Assembly (NCBI RefSeq): GCF_943193135.1
Contig: NZ_CALPCZ010000002.1
Location: 62,001-126,000 of the forward strand
DNA: 64,000 nt
Direction: 5' to 3'
Source of the DNA: Odoribacter lunatus
GTDB taxonomy: Bacteria; Bacteroidota; Bacteroidia; Bacteroidales; Marinifilaceae
In this document: piece after piece, positions 27,478 to 36,698 of the stretch
Layout of the letters: each line of letters begins with the position of its first letter
Numbering within the stretch: position 1 is the first letter of the stretch
Notes under the pieces: generated by a model
Database searches by the model: none
Told to the model about the DNA's origin: nothing
The model's input: only the letters and a program-made list of their open reading frames with translations
Position numbers and translations under genes: made by a program

Positions 27478-28836
27478 ATGAAAATAGCAATTTGGATTGG
27501 CTTGTTTTTTATATTGTGTGCCTGCAACAAAAAAGGTTTTGTCTTGATTAGCGGCCGAATTGAAAACGGTGATTCTGTTATAGCGATTTCAACAAAGGAT
27601 AGTATTTATACTTTTTATTTGGATGAGGATAATTTCTTTTCGGGAAGGATTCCTTTGAAAGAAGGAACTTATGCTTCATTGATACCTCATTCCGTAGATC
27701 TTTTTTTGGTTCCAGGGGAAGATGTCGAAATTTATACGAATGGTCAGAATGTGCAGGCTTCTTTGATATGCAAGGGAGTTTTAGGAGGGATTAATACTTA
27801 TCTGAAAGAGCAGGAGATGATGAATTTTGTTAATAAGGATGATTATTTATTGAATGAGAGTGAGTTTGTACAGAGGATGCAGGAGATAATTAATGAAAGG
27901 GTGCAACTTTTAGAAGCAAAGAATTTTAATAAGTTGTTTACGGAATCAGAAAAACAACGAATTTGTTTTTCCATAGGGGAGAAAGCTATTTTTTATCCGA
28001 TATATCATAAACAGTTTACGGGGGATTCGCTTTATAGGATGGGGGCGGCTTTACGAAATTTTTTGACATCGTTTTCTTTGTCTGCGGAGGATTTGTTTGT
28101 AACTAAAGCATATCGCAGGTTTGTTCTTGGTTATGTGTATTTTCAGAATGGGTATGACAGGAAAGTTGATAAAAATTATTCTGATGAACTTGTGGATTAT
28201 ATTTTAGATAATTTTCAGGATAAAGAGATTCGTAATTTTTTGTTGTCGGAAGTTATTTATCGGTATATTTGGGAGAATAATGGTTTGCAAGGGGCTGAAT
28301 ATATGTTGAATATTTTTCGGCGGGAGTGTTCTGATTTGAATAAGTTGGATTTTATCAATAGAATGGTAGAGCAGTGGGAGCGATTGCAGGCAGGAAAACC
28401 TGCTCCGGATTTTTCACTGAAGACACAAGAGGGTGGGAACGTGAGTTTATCGAATTATCGCGGTTTTTATCTGTATTTGATGGTGTGGGCTTCGTGGTGT
28501 GCTCCCTGTAAAAATGAATTGTCTTATTTGATGGAGCTTGAAAAGAGGTATGCAGGAAGAGCGATTCGTTTTTTAACAGTGTCTATTGACGGACTTAAAA
28601 ATGAAATGGCTTGGCGCGAGTTATTAGCACAAAAAAGGTATGGTGGGCTTCATGCTTTATCGGAAGAATGTGGTGGTTTTCGCTCGGATTATATGGTTGT
28701 CAGTATACCTCGTTTTGTTTTGATAGGCAAGGATGGTCAGATTTTGAATCCTGATGCTCCCCGTCCTTCCGGTAAGATGATTGAAACAGTGCTTGACAGT
28801 CTGTTGCAAAATAATGAAAGAGTTATGTATGATTAG
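27478..28836 (+). CDS. TlpA-like thioredoxin lipoprotein
   Basis: A 452-residue lipoprotein (lipobox ILCAC, Cys16). The N-terminal part (about 22-105) resembles the DUF4369-type beta domain common in Bacteroidota redox lipoproteins. A long helical region follows, and the C-terminal 150 residues are a thioredoxin fold of the TlpA/ResA type with active site WASWCAPCKNE (Cys341, Cys344) and the cis-proline region VSIPRFVLIGKDG. It should act as an envelope thiol-disulfide reductase. It is the first gene of a four-gene operon and overlaps the next gene by 8 bp (ATGATTAG). Confidence 0.9.
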   Translation: MKIAIWIGLFFILCACNKKGFVLISGRIENGDSVIAISTKDSIYTFYLDEDNFFSGRIPLKEGTYASLIPHSVDLFLVPGEDVEIYTNGQNVQASLICKGVLGGINTYLKEQEMMNFVNKDDYLLNESEFVQRMQEIINERVQLLEAKNFNKLFTESEKQRICFSIGEKAIFYPIYHKQFTGDSLYRMGAALRNFLTSFSLSAEDLFVTKAYRRFVLGYVYFQNGYDRKVDKNYSDELVDYILDNFQDKEIRNFLLSEVIYRYIWENNGLQGAEYMLNIFRRECSDLNKLDFINRMVEQWERLQAGKPAPDFSLKTQEGGNVSLSNYRGFYLYLMVWASWCAPCKNELSYLMELEKRYAGRAIRFLTVSIDGLKNEMAWRELLAQKRYGGLHALSEECGGFRSDYMVVSIPRFVLIGKDGQILNPDAPRPSGKMIETVLDSLLQNNERVMYD

Positions 28837-29512
28837 ATTAAGAATATTATATCTGGGATTGGTGTTGTTTTTGGGAGGATGTGTTTCAAATGATGTAAAA
28901 ATTGAAGGAGAGATAGCAGATTTGCAGGGTGAGATAAAGTTAATGATGATTGATCCTGTTTCTTTGGATACACTTATTGTTGTTTCACAGACGGAAGATA
29001 CCCGAATAGCCTGGCATGTTCCTTCTTTGAATTTGCCTGCAAAGGTTTGGCTTGAATTTGAGGGAAGATGTTTGCTTGATTTTATTTTGGATGAGCGGAG
29101 CGGTATGCGAATTGGCGGGACTATAGGAAATGACAGTTTGTTTGTAAGCGGGGGGAATCTGGAAAGTGAATATGCGAAGCTGAAAAGTTTTTTTAAGGCT
29201 ACATATGGGAAACCGATAGAAGAGATTGATAATTCAATCAGCAGGATGGTACGTAGAACAAATCGTACGAGTGGTGACAAAGAGCGTTTAGAACGTTTGA
29301 TAAAACTAAAAGAGCGTATTCAATGTTATCGGGATGCTTATATTAAAAGATTGATTCAGGCAAATTTATCACATGATTTATCGTTGGTGTTGATTGAAAA
29401 TGAGTTGCGTGATAGTGTGGATATTCAAAGGGAATTGTTTCATGAGTTGAGTATCGAGAATAAAAATAGTCAGCTTTACAAAGTATTGGAAAAAAGATTG
29501 CATAAGCCGTAA
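28829..29512 (+). CDS. Small lipoprotein with DUF4369-like N-terminus
   Basis: A 227-residue lipoprotein; the start ATG 28829 gives MIRLRILYLGLVLFLGGC with lipidated Cys18, whereas a longer frame would run into the preceding gene. Residues about 23-110 look like a DUF4369-type beta sandwich (VKIEGEIADLQGEIKLMMID) like that of its neighbour, but no thioredoxin domain follows; the rest is helical and charged. It may be the truncated partner of the TlpA-like protein or a ligand-binding adaptor. Followed after 11 bp by the sensor kinase. Confidence 0.75.
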   Translation: MIRLRILYLGLVLFLGGCVSNDVKIEGEIADLQGEIKLMMIDPVSLDTLIVVSQTEDTRIAWHVPSLNLPAKVWLEFEGRCLLDFILDERSGMRIGGTIGNDSLFVSGGNLESEYAKLKSFFKATYGKPIEEIDNSISRMVRRTNRTSGDKERLERLIKLKERIQCYRDAYIKRLIQANLSHDLSLVLIENELRDSVDIQRELFHELSIENKNSQLYKVLEKRLHKP

Positions 29513-29523
29513 AAATCAATGGC

Positions 29524-30984
29524 ATGATAAAGAAAGTGATACTCAGATTGTTATTGGTTATAATGCTGCTCGCTTTTTCTACGGTAGTTGTGGTGCAGTG
29601 GCTGTGGATAAAACATGCTTTTGAGGAGCAACGGGATCGCTTTTCTTCTAAGGTATATGATGTTTTGAACCGGGTTGTAAATCGAATAGAGGAGGTTAAT
29701 TATGTGAGGTATGTCAATCGAATGAATTATCAGATACAGTCCAATAGCCAAGTTACTTATATAACTTCTCAAAGACAAGGAACTTCTCGGCAAGGGGGGA
29801 TTACATATCTGTCTGTTCAAAATATGTTTCCGGGTCAGAAAAGGGTGGAAGAAGAGATGACTCAAGAATTGGTAATACAAACGATGAATTCTTCTTATGA
29901 AGTGCTGAAAGGGAGGATGCAGGAGTTGACTATTCGGCTAATACAGGAGAAAGAGACCGGAAATATTCCCGTAGAGCAAAGATTAAGGCAGGTTGATTTA
30001 GAAAATTTGCTAAGCGTGTATTTTCGAGAAAATAAAATAGAGATACCTTTTTCTTATAAGATATTGACGAAGGAGGATGTATTGAATAAGGTAAAAGAAA
30101 GGGATGTGCGTAATTTTTATTATGTCGCTTTATTTCCGAATGATTATATTCCTAAGAATTATTATTTGGGGGTGAGTTTTGATTCTGTACAGAAGATTAT
30201 TTCGGGAAATATGGGATGGCTTTTGTTAGCTTCAGGTTTCTGTGTTTTCGGATTGCTTTTTGTTTTTATCATAACAATTGTTGTGATTATGCGGCAACAG
30301 AAATTATCGGTCATTAAGAATGATTTTATTAATAATATGACGCATGAATTCAAAACGCCTATTGCGACGATTTCATTGGCAACTGCGGCGATGGCGAAAG
30401 AAAAGGTGTTGGAAGATAAAGAGAGTCTTTTAAGATTTAATGATATTATTCGGAGTGAAAATGATAGGATGAATGTGTATGTGGAACGTATTTTGCAGCA
30501 GGCAAAACTTGATTGCGGGGAGTTACCATTGAATAAAACGGAAATAGATATAAATAAATTGATAGAAGCTGCGGCCGAAACTTTTTTGTTGCAGGTACAG
30601 AATGCTGGGGGGATATTGACGGTGGAATTTAATGCACAGGATTTCAAGTGGGAGGCTGATGAGGTGCATATGATGAATGTGATTTGTAATCTATTGGATA
30701 ATGCTGTAAAATATTCAGTCGAAGTCCCAGTCATTGAGGTGTATACTAAAAAAGAGGGTAAGCATTTTGTTATTGGGGTAAGAGATCATGGTATAGGTAT
30801 TTCTAAAGAATTACAGAAAAAGGTTTTTCAACGTTTTTATCGGGTTTCGTCGGGTAATTTGCATAATGTGAAAGGTTTTGGATTGGGATTAAACTATGTG
30901 AAGAATATTGTGGAATTGCATGGAGGAAATGTACGCCTGACATCTAGGAAAAATAAAGGAACGTTAATAGAATTAATTTTTTAA
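29524..30984 (+). CDS. Membrane sensor histidine kinase
   Basis: A 486-residue kinase with two membrane helices (about 7-29 and 231-256) enclosing a periplasmic sensor of about 200 residues with no recognised fold. The HisKA box NNMTHEFKTPIATISLA places the phosphorylated His at 274. HATPase motifs follow: N box NLLDNAVKYS, G1 VRDHGIGISKE, G2 GFGLGLNYVKNIVELHGG. It is third in the operon with two redox-type lipoproteins and is followed by its regulator, so the signal is probably in the envelope. Confidence 0.94.
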   Translation: MIKKVILRLLLVIMLLAFSTVVVVQWLWIKHAFEEQRDRFSSKVYDVLNRVVNRIEEVNYVRYVNRMNYQIQSNSQVTYITSQRQGTSRQGGITYLSVQNMFPGQKRVEEEMTQELVIQTMNSSYEVLKGRMQELTIRLIQEKETGNIPVEQRLRQVDLENLLSVYFRENKIEIPFSYKILTKEDVLNKVKERDVRNFYYVALFPNDYIPKNYYLGVSFDSVQKIISGNMGWLLLASGFCVFGLLFVFIITIVVIMRQQKLSVIKNDFINNMTHEFKTPIATISLATAAMAKEKVLEDKESLLRFNDIIRSENDRMNVYVERILQQAKLDCGELPLNKTEIDINKLIEAAAETFLLQVQNAGGILTVEFNAQDFKWEADEVHMMNVICNLLDNAVKYSVEVPVIEVYTKKEGKHFVIGVRDHGIGISKELQKKVFQRFYRVSSGNLHNVKGFGLGLNYVKNIVELHGGNVRLTSRKNKGTLIELIF

Positions 30985-31020
30985 TGATAGATATAAAGCA
31001 TTATTTTAATTATACAGTGT

Positions 31021-31710
31021 ATGGCGCATAAAATACTATTAGTGGAAGACGACCCCTGTTTTGGGTCGGTATTGAAATCTTATCTTGAATTGTCGGAATA
31101 TGAAGTAACGTTGTGTGTGAATGGAAATGAAGGATTAGAAGCATTTCGTAAAGACAGATATGATATTTGTTTGTTGGATGTGATGATGCCTCAAATGGAC
31201 GGTTTTACGTTAGGTAAAAAGATTCGGGAGATTGCTCCGGCGATTCCTTTTGTCTATATTACAGCCAAGAGTTTGAAAGAAGACATGAAACTGGGTTATA
31301 CTATTGGGGCAGATGATTATATTATAAAGCCTTTTGATTCAGAGATGTTGATTTTAAAGATAAAGGCTATTTTGGCTCGTTGCGAAGGTGAGATAGAAGA
31401 GCCTAAACCGAAGTTTATACAACTAGGGCAATTTCTTTTTAATACGGAGTTGCGGACAATAACTAAGGATGAAAAGGTGACCAAGTTAACTCCTAAAGAG
31501 GCTCATTTATTGGAAATGTTGTATGAGTATCGGGACAGATTATTACATCGGGATAAAGCGCTTACGGAAATTTGGGGGACAAATGATTATTTTACGGCCA
31601 GAAGTATGGATGTATACATTACGAAATTACGTAAATATTTTAGGGACGATGAGAAAATCAAGATAGATAATATTCACGGGTCAGGATTCCGGTTGATAAT
31701 TGAAGAATAA
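31021..31710 (+). CDS. OmpR/PhoB-family response regulator
   Basis: A 229-residue regulator. The receiver has the acidic pair at 10-11, phospho-acceptor Asp53 (LLDVMMPQMDG) and Lys in DDYIIKPFDSE. A C-terminal winged helix follows (KLTPKEAHLLEMLYEYRDRL, then SMDVYITKLRKYF). Last gene of the TlpA-lipoprotein-kinase-regulator operon, ended by a terminator shared with hutH. Confidence 0.96.
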   Translation: MAHKILLVEDDPCFGSVLKSYLELSEYEVTLCVNGNEGLEAFRKDRYDICLLDVMMPQMDGFTLGKKIREIAPAIPFVYITAKSLKEDMKLGYTIGADDYIIKPFDSEMLILKIKAILARCEGEIEEPKPKFIQLGQFLFNTELRTITKDEKVTKLTPKEAHLLEMLYEYRDRLLHRDKALTEIWGTNDYFTARSMDVYITKLRKYFRDDEKIKIDNIHGSGFRLIIEE

Positions 31711-31717
31711 AAAAGAA

Positions 31718-31745
31718 AGAGAGCACATTCGTGCTCTCTATTATT
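31718..31745. terminator. Bidirectional terminator between the response regulator gene and hutH
   Basis: Stem AGAGAGCAC (31718-31726) / GTGCTCTCT (31731-31739) with loop ATTC. A-rich sequence precedes it and T-rich follows. Confidence 0.8.
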
Positions 31746-31760
31746 TTAAAATAAAGAAGA

Positions 31761-33263
31761 TTATTCTTCAAAATTTTTAAAGTCTCCGTATTTTAAGAAG
31801 TTGGTTGCAGCATCGATGTCTTTATACATGACCCGGTCTGATTGATTGAATGGGACAATTTTTCGGAATTCTTCTAGAAAATCTTCCAAATAAGGTGACG
31901 TTTTAAGGGGGCGTTGTAAGTCAATGGCTTGTGCCGCATTCATTAATTCGATGGCTAAAATTCTTTCGGTATTTTTAATTACTTTTATCGTTTTAGTTGC
32001 TGCGTTACCTCCCATACTGACGTGGTCTTCCTGTTCATTGGAGGATGGGATGGAATCTACACAACAAGGAGTGCAGAGTTGTTTATTTTGGCTGACAATG
32101 GCAGCAGCTGCATATTGCGGAATCATAAAACCGGAATTGAGGCCGGGATTAGCTACTAAAAATTCGGGAATATTGCCTCTGTCTCCGGAAATCAGACGGT
32201 AAGTGCGTCTTTCGGAAATACTCCCTAATTCAGCAACAGCTATACTTAGAAAATCCAATACCATTGCTAAAGGTTCGCCGTGGAAGTTGCCTCCGGAAAT
32301 AATCATATCATCTTCCATAAAAATGGTCGGATTATCCGTAACGGAATTGATTTCACGTTCGACAACGGAGGCAACATACATAATTGTATCTTTACTAGCT
32401 CCATGTACTTGAGGCATACATCTGAAAGAATAAGGATCTTGTACACGGGTTTTGTCTTTCTTTTGAAATTCGGAGCCTTTTAAGAGAGTGCGAATATTTC
32501 TGGCAGTCTCAATCTGTCCGGGATGAGGACGTGCCGCATGAATTTGAGGAAGGAACGGGTCGATACGACCATCATAAGCATCCAAAGAAATAGCTCCTAT
32601 GATGTCTGCGTATTTGATGAGATTGAATGCTTTGAGAAGAGCGTAAACGGCATGTGAACTCATGAATTGAGTCCCGTTCAATAGTGCTAGCCCCTCTTTG
32701 GCTCCTAATGTAACGGGGGACCAATTAAGCTCGGCATTTACTTCAGCAGCCGGGCGGATTTCTCCTTTATAATATACTTCTCCTTCGTTGATTAATGGCA
32801 GGAATAGATTGGCTAACGGAGCCAAGTCTCCGGAAGCCCCGAGTGAACCAAGTTCGCGTACTACTGGCAGTACGTCGTGATTGAACATATCAATAATTCT
32901 TTCTACAGTAGCCAATTGAACCCCAGATTTTCCTAATGAAAGAGCGTGAGCTTTTAGTAGAAGCATCAGTTTTACAATAACGGGCTCAATAGGTGTACCG
33001 ATACTGCAAGCGTGCGACATGACTAAATTAGCTTGCAATTGGCTCAAGTCTTTTGGGGAAATATTGATTTTACAAAGGGAGCCAAATCCCGTGGTGATAC
33101 CGTACAACGGTTTACCAGAAGCAGCTATTTTTTGATCTAAATAGTTTTTGCAGTCACAAATAAGTTTTTTACTCTCTTCCGAAAGTGCAAGTTGGAGATG
33201 CTCTTTTAAAATGCGGTCGATAGTATCAAATGTTAGTGGAGCTGGAGAAATATAATGTAACAT
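31761..33263 (-). CDS. hutH: Histidine ammonia-lyase
   Basis: Deaminates histidine to urocanate, the first step of histidine degradation. The 500-residue protein has the MIO-forming triad Ala143-Ser144-Gly145 in GSLGASGDLAPLANLFLP, the YGITTGFGSL active-site segment, and the SSNEQEDHVSMGGNAATK motif typical of HAL rather than PAL/TAL. No hutU, hutI or formiminotransferase gene is in the window. It lies 18 bp downstream of hisS on the same strand. Confidence 0.93.
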   Translation of the reverse strand: MLHYISPAPLTFDTIDRILKEHLQLALSEESKKLICDCKNYLDQKIAASGKPLYGITTGFGSLCKINISPKDLSQLQANLVMSHACSIGTPIEPVIVKLMLLLKAHALSLGKSGVQLATVERIIDMFNHDVLPVVRELGSLGASGDLAPLANLFLPLINEGEVYYKGEIRPAAEVNAELNWSPVTLGAKEGLALLNGTQFMSSHAVYALLKAFNLIKYADIIGAISLDAYDGRIDPFLPQIHAARPHPGQIETARNIRTLLKGSEFQKKDKTRVQDPYSFRCMPQVHGASKDTIMYVASVVEREINSVTDNPTIFMEDDMIISGGNFHGEPLAMVLDFLSIAVAELGSISERRTYRLISGDRGNIPEFLVANPGLNSGFMIPQYAAAAIVSQNKQLCTPCCVDSIPSSNEQEDHVSMGGNAATKTIKVIKNTERILAIELMNAAQAIDLQRPLKTSPYLEDFLEEFRKIVPFNQSDRVMYKDIDAATNFLKYGDFKNFEE

Positions 33264-33281
33264 CGTGGTAAAATTGAATTC

Positions 33282-34643
33282 TTATTTCAAGTTTGCAACT
33301 AACTCGTCTATTTTGATATCGGCCTGTTCACCGGTAGTCATGTTTTTTAAACTTACTCTACCTTCTTTGATTTCATTTTCGCCGATTAACGCAACGAAAG
33401 GTATTCTTTTCCTGTCGGCATAAGTCATTTGCTTTTTCATTTTGGCAGGTTCTGGATATATTTCTGCATTAATGCCTTCACTCCGAAGTTTTTGAACGAG
33501 TGGAAGGCAGAAATGCTCTTCCCGGCTTCCAAAATTTACGAAAAGGATGCGGGTTGTTGCATTGGCATCTTCCGGAAATAGATTTAATTGTGTCATTACA
33601 TCAAAGATTCGGTCAGCCCCGAATGATATTCCGACGCCAGAGACATTTTTCAGTCCAAAGATGCCGGTCAAATCATCGTATCTTCCACCACCGGTAATAC
33701 TACCCATTTCAGCATCCAGGGCTTTTACTTCAAATATAGCTCCTGTATAATAACTTAATCCTCGGGCAAGTGTCAAATCTAATTTTATTTCTGTTTGAAC
33801 AGGTAATGCGGCGAGGTAATCGAAAACTTGTGTTAATTCTTCAATACCTTTTAAACCAATGGGGCTTGTCTGTAAGATTGTGCGTAATTGTTGCAGCTTC
33901 TTTTCGTTGTTTCCAGTTAAATTGAGAATCGGTTGTAGCTTGGATATGGCTTCTTCTGTGAGTCCTTTTTCACGCAATTCGGCATTTACATTTTCAATTC
34001 CGATTTTTTCCATTTTATCAATGGCAACTGTAATATCTGTGAGTTTGTCGGGATAACCGATGGTTTCTGCAATTCCTGCCAAAATTTTGCGGTTGTTAAT
34101 AAGCAGGCGTACTCTTAATTTTAGCCGCCGGTATACTTCGTCTACGATCTGAATTAATTCGATTTCATTTAAAAGGGAGTCACTGCCTACGACATCAACA
34201 TCACATTGATAAAATTCCCTGTAGCGTCCTTTTTGAGGACGATCTGCCCGCCAAACAGGCTGTATCTGATAGCGTTTGAATGGGAAAGTGATTTCAGATT
34301 GGTGCTGAACAACAAAGCGGGCAAAAGGAACAGTCAAATCATATCGTAATCCTTTTTCTGAAATTTTGTTCGTTAATTTCAGACTATTTTTTTCATTTAA
34401 TTCCGCTTCTGAGATATGGGAAAGGAAGTCGCCGGAATTGAGGATTTTGAAAAGCAATTTGTCACCTTCTTCTCCGTATTTCCCCATAAGGGTCGATAAA
34501 TTTTCCATTGCCGGTGTTTCGAGGGGCATATACCCATATAATTTGAATACGCTTTTAATCGTATCAAAGATATAATTACGCTTCACCATAATTTCCGGTG
34601 AATAATCTCTTGTTCCTTTGGGAATGGAAGGTATTTGTGCCAT
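33282..34643 (-). CDS. hisS: Histidyl-tRNA synthetase
   Basis: Class II synthetase of 453 residues. It has motif 1 ([10 protein letters not shown] region), motif 2 with [20 protein letters not shown], the His-binding [17 protein letters not shown] and motif 3 [13 protein letters not shown]-terminal anticodon-binding domain follows. Promoter box at 34673-34680. It heads a two-gene unit with hutH. Confidence 0.97.
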   Translation of the reverse strand: MAQIPSIPKGTRDYSPEIMVKRNYIFDTIKSVFKLYGYMPLETPAMENLSTLMGKYGEEGDKLLFKILNSGDFLSHISEAELNEKNSLKLTNKISEKGLRYDLTVPFARFVVQHQSEITFPFKRYQIQPVWRADRPQKGRYREFYQCDVDVVGSDSLLNEIELIQIVDEVYRRLKLRVRLLINNRKILAGIAETIGYPDKLTDITVAIDKMEKIGIENVNAELREKGLTEEAISKLQPILNLTGNNEKKLQQLRTILQTSPIGLKGIEELTQVFDYLAALPVQTEIKLDLTLARGLSYYTGAIFEVKALDAEMGSITGGGRYDDLTGIFGLKNVSGVGISFGADRIFDVMTQLNLFPEDANATTRILFVNFGSREEHFCLPLVQKLRSEGINAEIYPEPAKMKKQMTYADRKRIPFVALIGENEIKEGRVSLKNMTTGEQADIKIDELVANLK

Positions 34644-34672
34644 TGATATTGCTATTTTGAGTTTAAGTTAAA

Positions 34673-34680
34673 CAAAGATA
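34673..34680 (-). promoter_or_regulatory. hisS -7 box
   Basis: TATCTTTG on the minus strand, start near 34666, 23-nt leader to the hisS ATG. No clear -33 box. Confidence 0.6.
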
Positions 34681-34758
34681 AAGACTTTTCATGGAATAAA
34701 GAAATCTAAAACTGGGAGGGTATTGTCTTAAGGTGTGAGTGATGTAACAGCAAATAAA

Positions 34759-34794
34759 AAACGAGAGTCCGATTTTTTTATCAGACTCTCGTTT
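34759..34794 (-). terminator. rpmE2 terminator
   Basis: Stem AAACGAGAGTC (34759-34769) / GACTCTCGTTT (34784-34794), extended inward by GAT/ATC after one mismatch. It lies just downstream of the minus-strand rpmE2 stop. Confidence 0.85.
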
Positions 34795-34816
34795 AATACA
34801 AAATACAATCAGAAAT

Positions 34817-35080
34817 TTATTTCTTTCTGTTCTCCATGTGAGTTTTATACCGATTCATAAATTTATCGACACGACCAGCAGTATCAACTAATTTCACTTT
34901 ACCCGTGTAAAAAGGATGTGAACTATTAGAAATTTCCAATTTTACCAATGGATACTCAACGCCGTCAATCTCTATTGTTTCTTTGGTCGCAGCACATGAT
35001 TTCGTAATAGTAGTCGTTCCGTTAGACATATCTTTAAACGCTACTAATCTGTAATTCTCCGGATGTATGCCCTCTTTCAT
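34817..35080 (-). CDS. rpmE2: 50S ribosomal protein L31, type B
   Basis: An 87-residue L31 of the B (zinc-free) class. It begins MKEGIHPENYRLVAFKDMSN and includes SSHPFYTGKVKLVDTAGRVD, with no CxxC zinc ligands. The gene is monocistronic, with a consensus promoter and a terminator. Such C- forms replace zinc-containing L31 in many Bacteroidota, and no zinc-type paralogue is seen here. Confidence 0.97.
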   Translation of the reverse strand: MKEGIHPENYRLVAFKDMSNGTTTITKSCAATKETIEIDGVEYPLVKLEISNSSHPFYTGKVKLVDTAGRVDKFMNRYKTHMENRKK

Positions 35081-35120
35081 ATCGTATATAAATTTATTAT
35101 TATTTCTTTGTAATGGCTTG

Positions 35121-35151
35121 CAAAGATATGCTATTCGTTGTAAATCACAAA
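35121..35151 (-). promoter_or_regulatory. rpmE2 promoter
   Basis: On the minus strand, -33 TTTG (35148-35151), 19 bp, -7 TATCTTTG (35121-35128). Start near 35114 and a 34-nt leader. Confidence 0.8.
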
Positions 35152-35255
35152 AGAAATGGAAAATTTTTTTATTTCTTCTGCTCGCTTCTATTTTTTTTCT
35201 TCTGTTTCTGATTCCAGCTTTTAAATATTATTTTCGCAGAATAATAAGAAAAGAT

Positions 35256-36695
35256 ATGGTAATAGCGGTATTGAAAAAATTGTTTTCGGACTATACTGGT
35301 GAGCAGGCAAAAGAGGTGACGGAATTTCCTGCTTCCGGTTCTGCCAGACAATATTTTCGTTTAAAAAACACGCGGTATTCGTTTATTGGTGTATGGGGTA
35401 CTTCTTGCGAAGAAAACGGGGCATTTTTTTATATGTCCCGGCATTTCAAAGAGAAAGGATTGCCGGTGCCTCAGGTATATGCTTGTACGGAAGACGGTAA
35501 AGCTTATTTGCAGGAAGATTTAGGAGATGTGCTTTTGTTTGATGCAATGGCAGAATGTCGGAATACGGGTATATGGAGTGAAGAAATAGTTTCTCTATTA
35601 AAAAGCACGGTAAAATTGCTTCCGGCATTGCAATGTAAAGGGGCAGAGGGAATGGATTTTTCAAAGTGTTACCCTTTGGCGGAATTCAACAGGCGTTCTA
35701 TACTTTGGGATTTGAACTACTTCAAATATTGTTTTTTGAAAGCTGCCGGTATTGATTTTCAGGAAAACTATCTGGAAGATGATTTTGAACGGTTGGCAGA
35801 TTTATTGTTGCAAACGTCAGCAGATACATTTATGTACCGTGATTTTCAGTCTCGTAATGTAATGGTGCGAAAAGGAGAACCGTGGTTTATTGATTTTCAG
35901 GGGGGAAGAAAAGGTCCTGTTCATTATGATGTGGTATCTTTTCTATGGCAGGCAAGGGCAAAATTTCCGGACGGGTTGCGGGAGGAATTATTGCAGGAAT
36001 ATCTAACCGAATTAAAACACTATATGCTTGTAGATGAAGGAGTGTTTCGGCAACAATTACATTATTTTGTCTTATTTCGGATATTGCAGGTGTTGGGTGC
36101 TTACGGTTTTAGAGGATATTTTGAAAAGAAATCTCATTTCTTACAGAGCGTACCGGCTGCAATAGATAATTTACGGGAGTGGTTGCTGGAAGGCTTGCCG
36201 GAATGTTCTTATCTGGAAGAAATCTTACGACAATTGACGACGTTGGAGCAGTATAAACATCCAGTTGAAAGGAAAGAATTAGAGGTTAAAGTATACAGTT
36301 TTTCCTATCCGAAAGGTATTCCGGAAGACATATCAGGGAATGGAGGAGGCTTTGTATTTGATTGCCGGGCGATTCATAACCCGGGGAAGTACGAGGAATA
36401 TAAAACCTTGACCGGTTTAGATGAGGCTGTTATCCGTTTTTTGGATGAAGATGGGGAGATAGAGAAATTCCTTGTACACGTTTACAGCTTGGTGGATGCT
36501 TCTGTAGAACGTTATTTGAAGCGGGGATTTACACATTTGATGGTTGCATTCGGGTGTACTGGAGGGCGGCATCGTTCGGTTTACTCCGCACAACACATGG
36601 CAGAACATTTGCATAAGAAGTATGGGGTAAGAATTCATTTGATACATAGGGAGCAACATATTGAACGTATTTATCGGGGATTAATATTAGATTAA
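35256..36695 (+). CDS. AmgK-like sugar kinase fused to a RapZ C-terminal domain
   Basis: A 479-residue fusion. Residues 1 to about 325 are an aminoglycoside-phosphotransferase/AmgK-type kinase: Gly-rich PASGSARQYFRL, catalytic YRDFQSRNVMV, and metal-binding WFIDFQGGRKGPVHYDV. Residues about 345-475 match the C-terminal domain of RapZ (FDCRAIHNPGKYEEYK and VAFGCTGGRHRSVYSAQHMA), which in E. coli binds glucosamine-6-phosphate. AmgK phosphorylates MurNAc/GlcNAc at C1 during cell-wall recycling. The start is ATG 35256; an upstream frame from 35067 runs into the divergent rpmE2 region. The sequence TATTTTCG (35229-35236) is a near -7 box. A MurU-like gene follows after 3 bp. Confidence 0.87.
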   Translation: MVIAVLKKLFSDYTGEQAKEVTEFPASGSARQYFRLKNTRYSFIGVWGTSCEENGAFFYMSRHFKEKGLPVPQVYACTEDGKAYLQEDLGDVLLFDAMAECRNTGIWSEEIVSLLKSTVKLLPALQCKGAEGMDFSKCYPLAEFNRRSILWDLNYFKYCFLKAAGIDFQENYLEDDFERLADLLLQTSADTFMYRDFQSRNVMVRKGEPWFIDFQGGRKGPVHYDVVSFLWQARAKFPDGLREELLQEYLTELKHYMLVDEGVFRQQLHYFVLFRILQVLGAYGFRGYFEKKSHFLQSVPAAIDNLREWLLEGLPECSYLEEILRQLTTLEQYKHPVERKELEVKVYSFSYPKGIPEDISGNGGGFVFDCRAIHNPGKYEEYKTLTGLDEAVIRFLDEDGEIEKFLVHVYSLVDASVERYLKRGFTHLMVAFGCTGGRHRSVYSAQHMAEHLHKKYGVRIHLIHREQHIERIYRGLILD

Positions 36696-36698
36696 CTT

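Noticed and set aside
35067-35255. N-terminal membrane-like extension of the kinase-RapZ protein
   Set aside because: It runs through the rpmE2 promoter region on the opposite strand; its hydrophobic stretch is the product of T-rich DNA and is not part of AmgK-like proteins.
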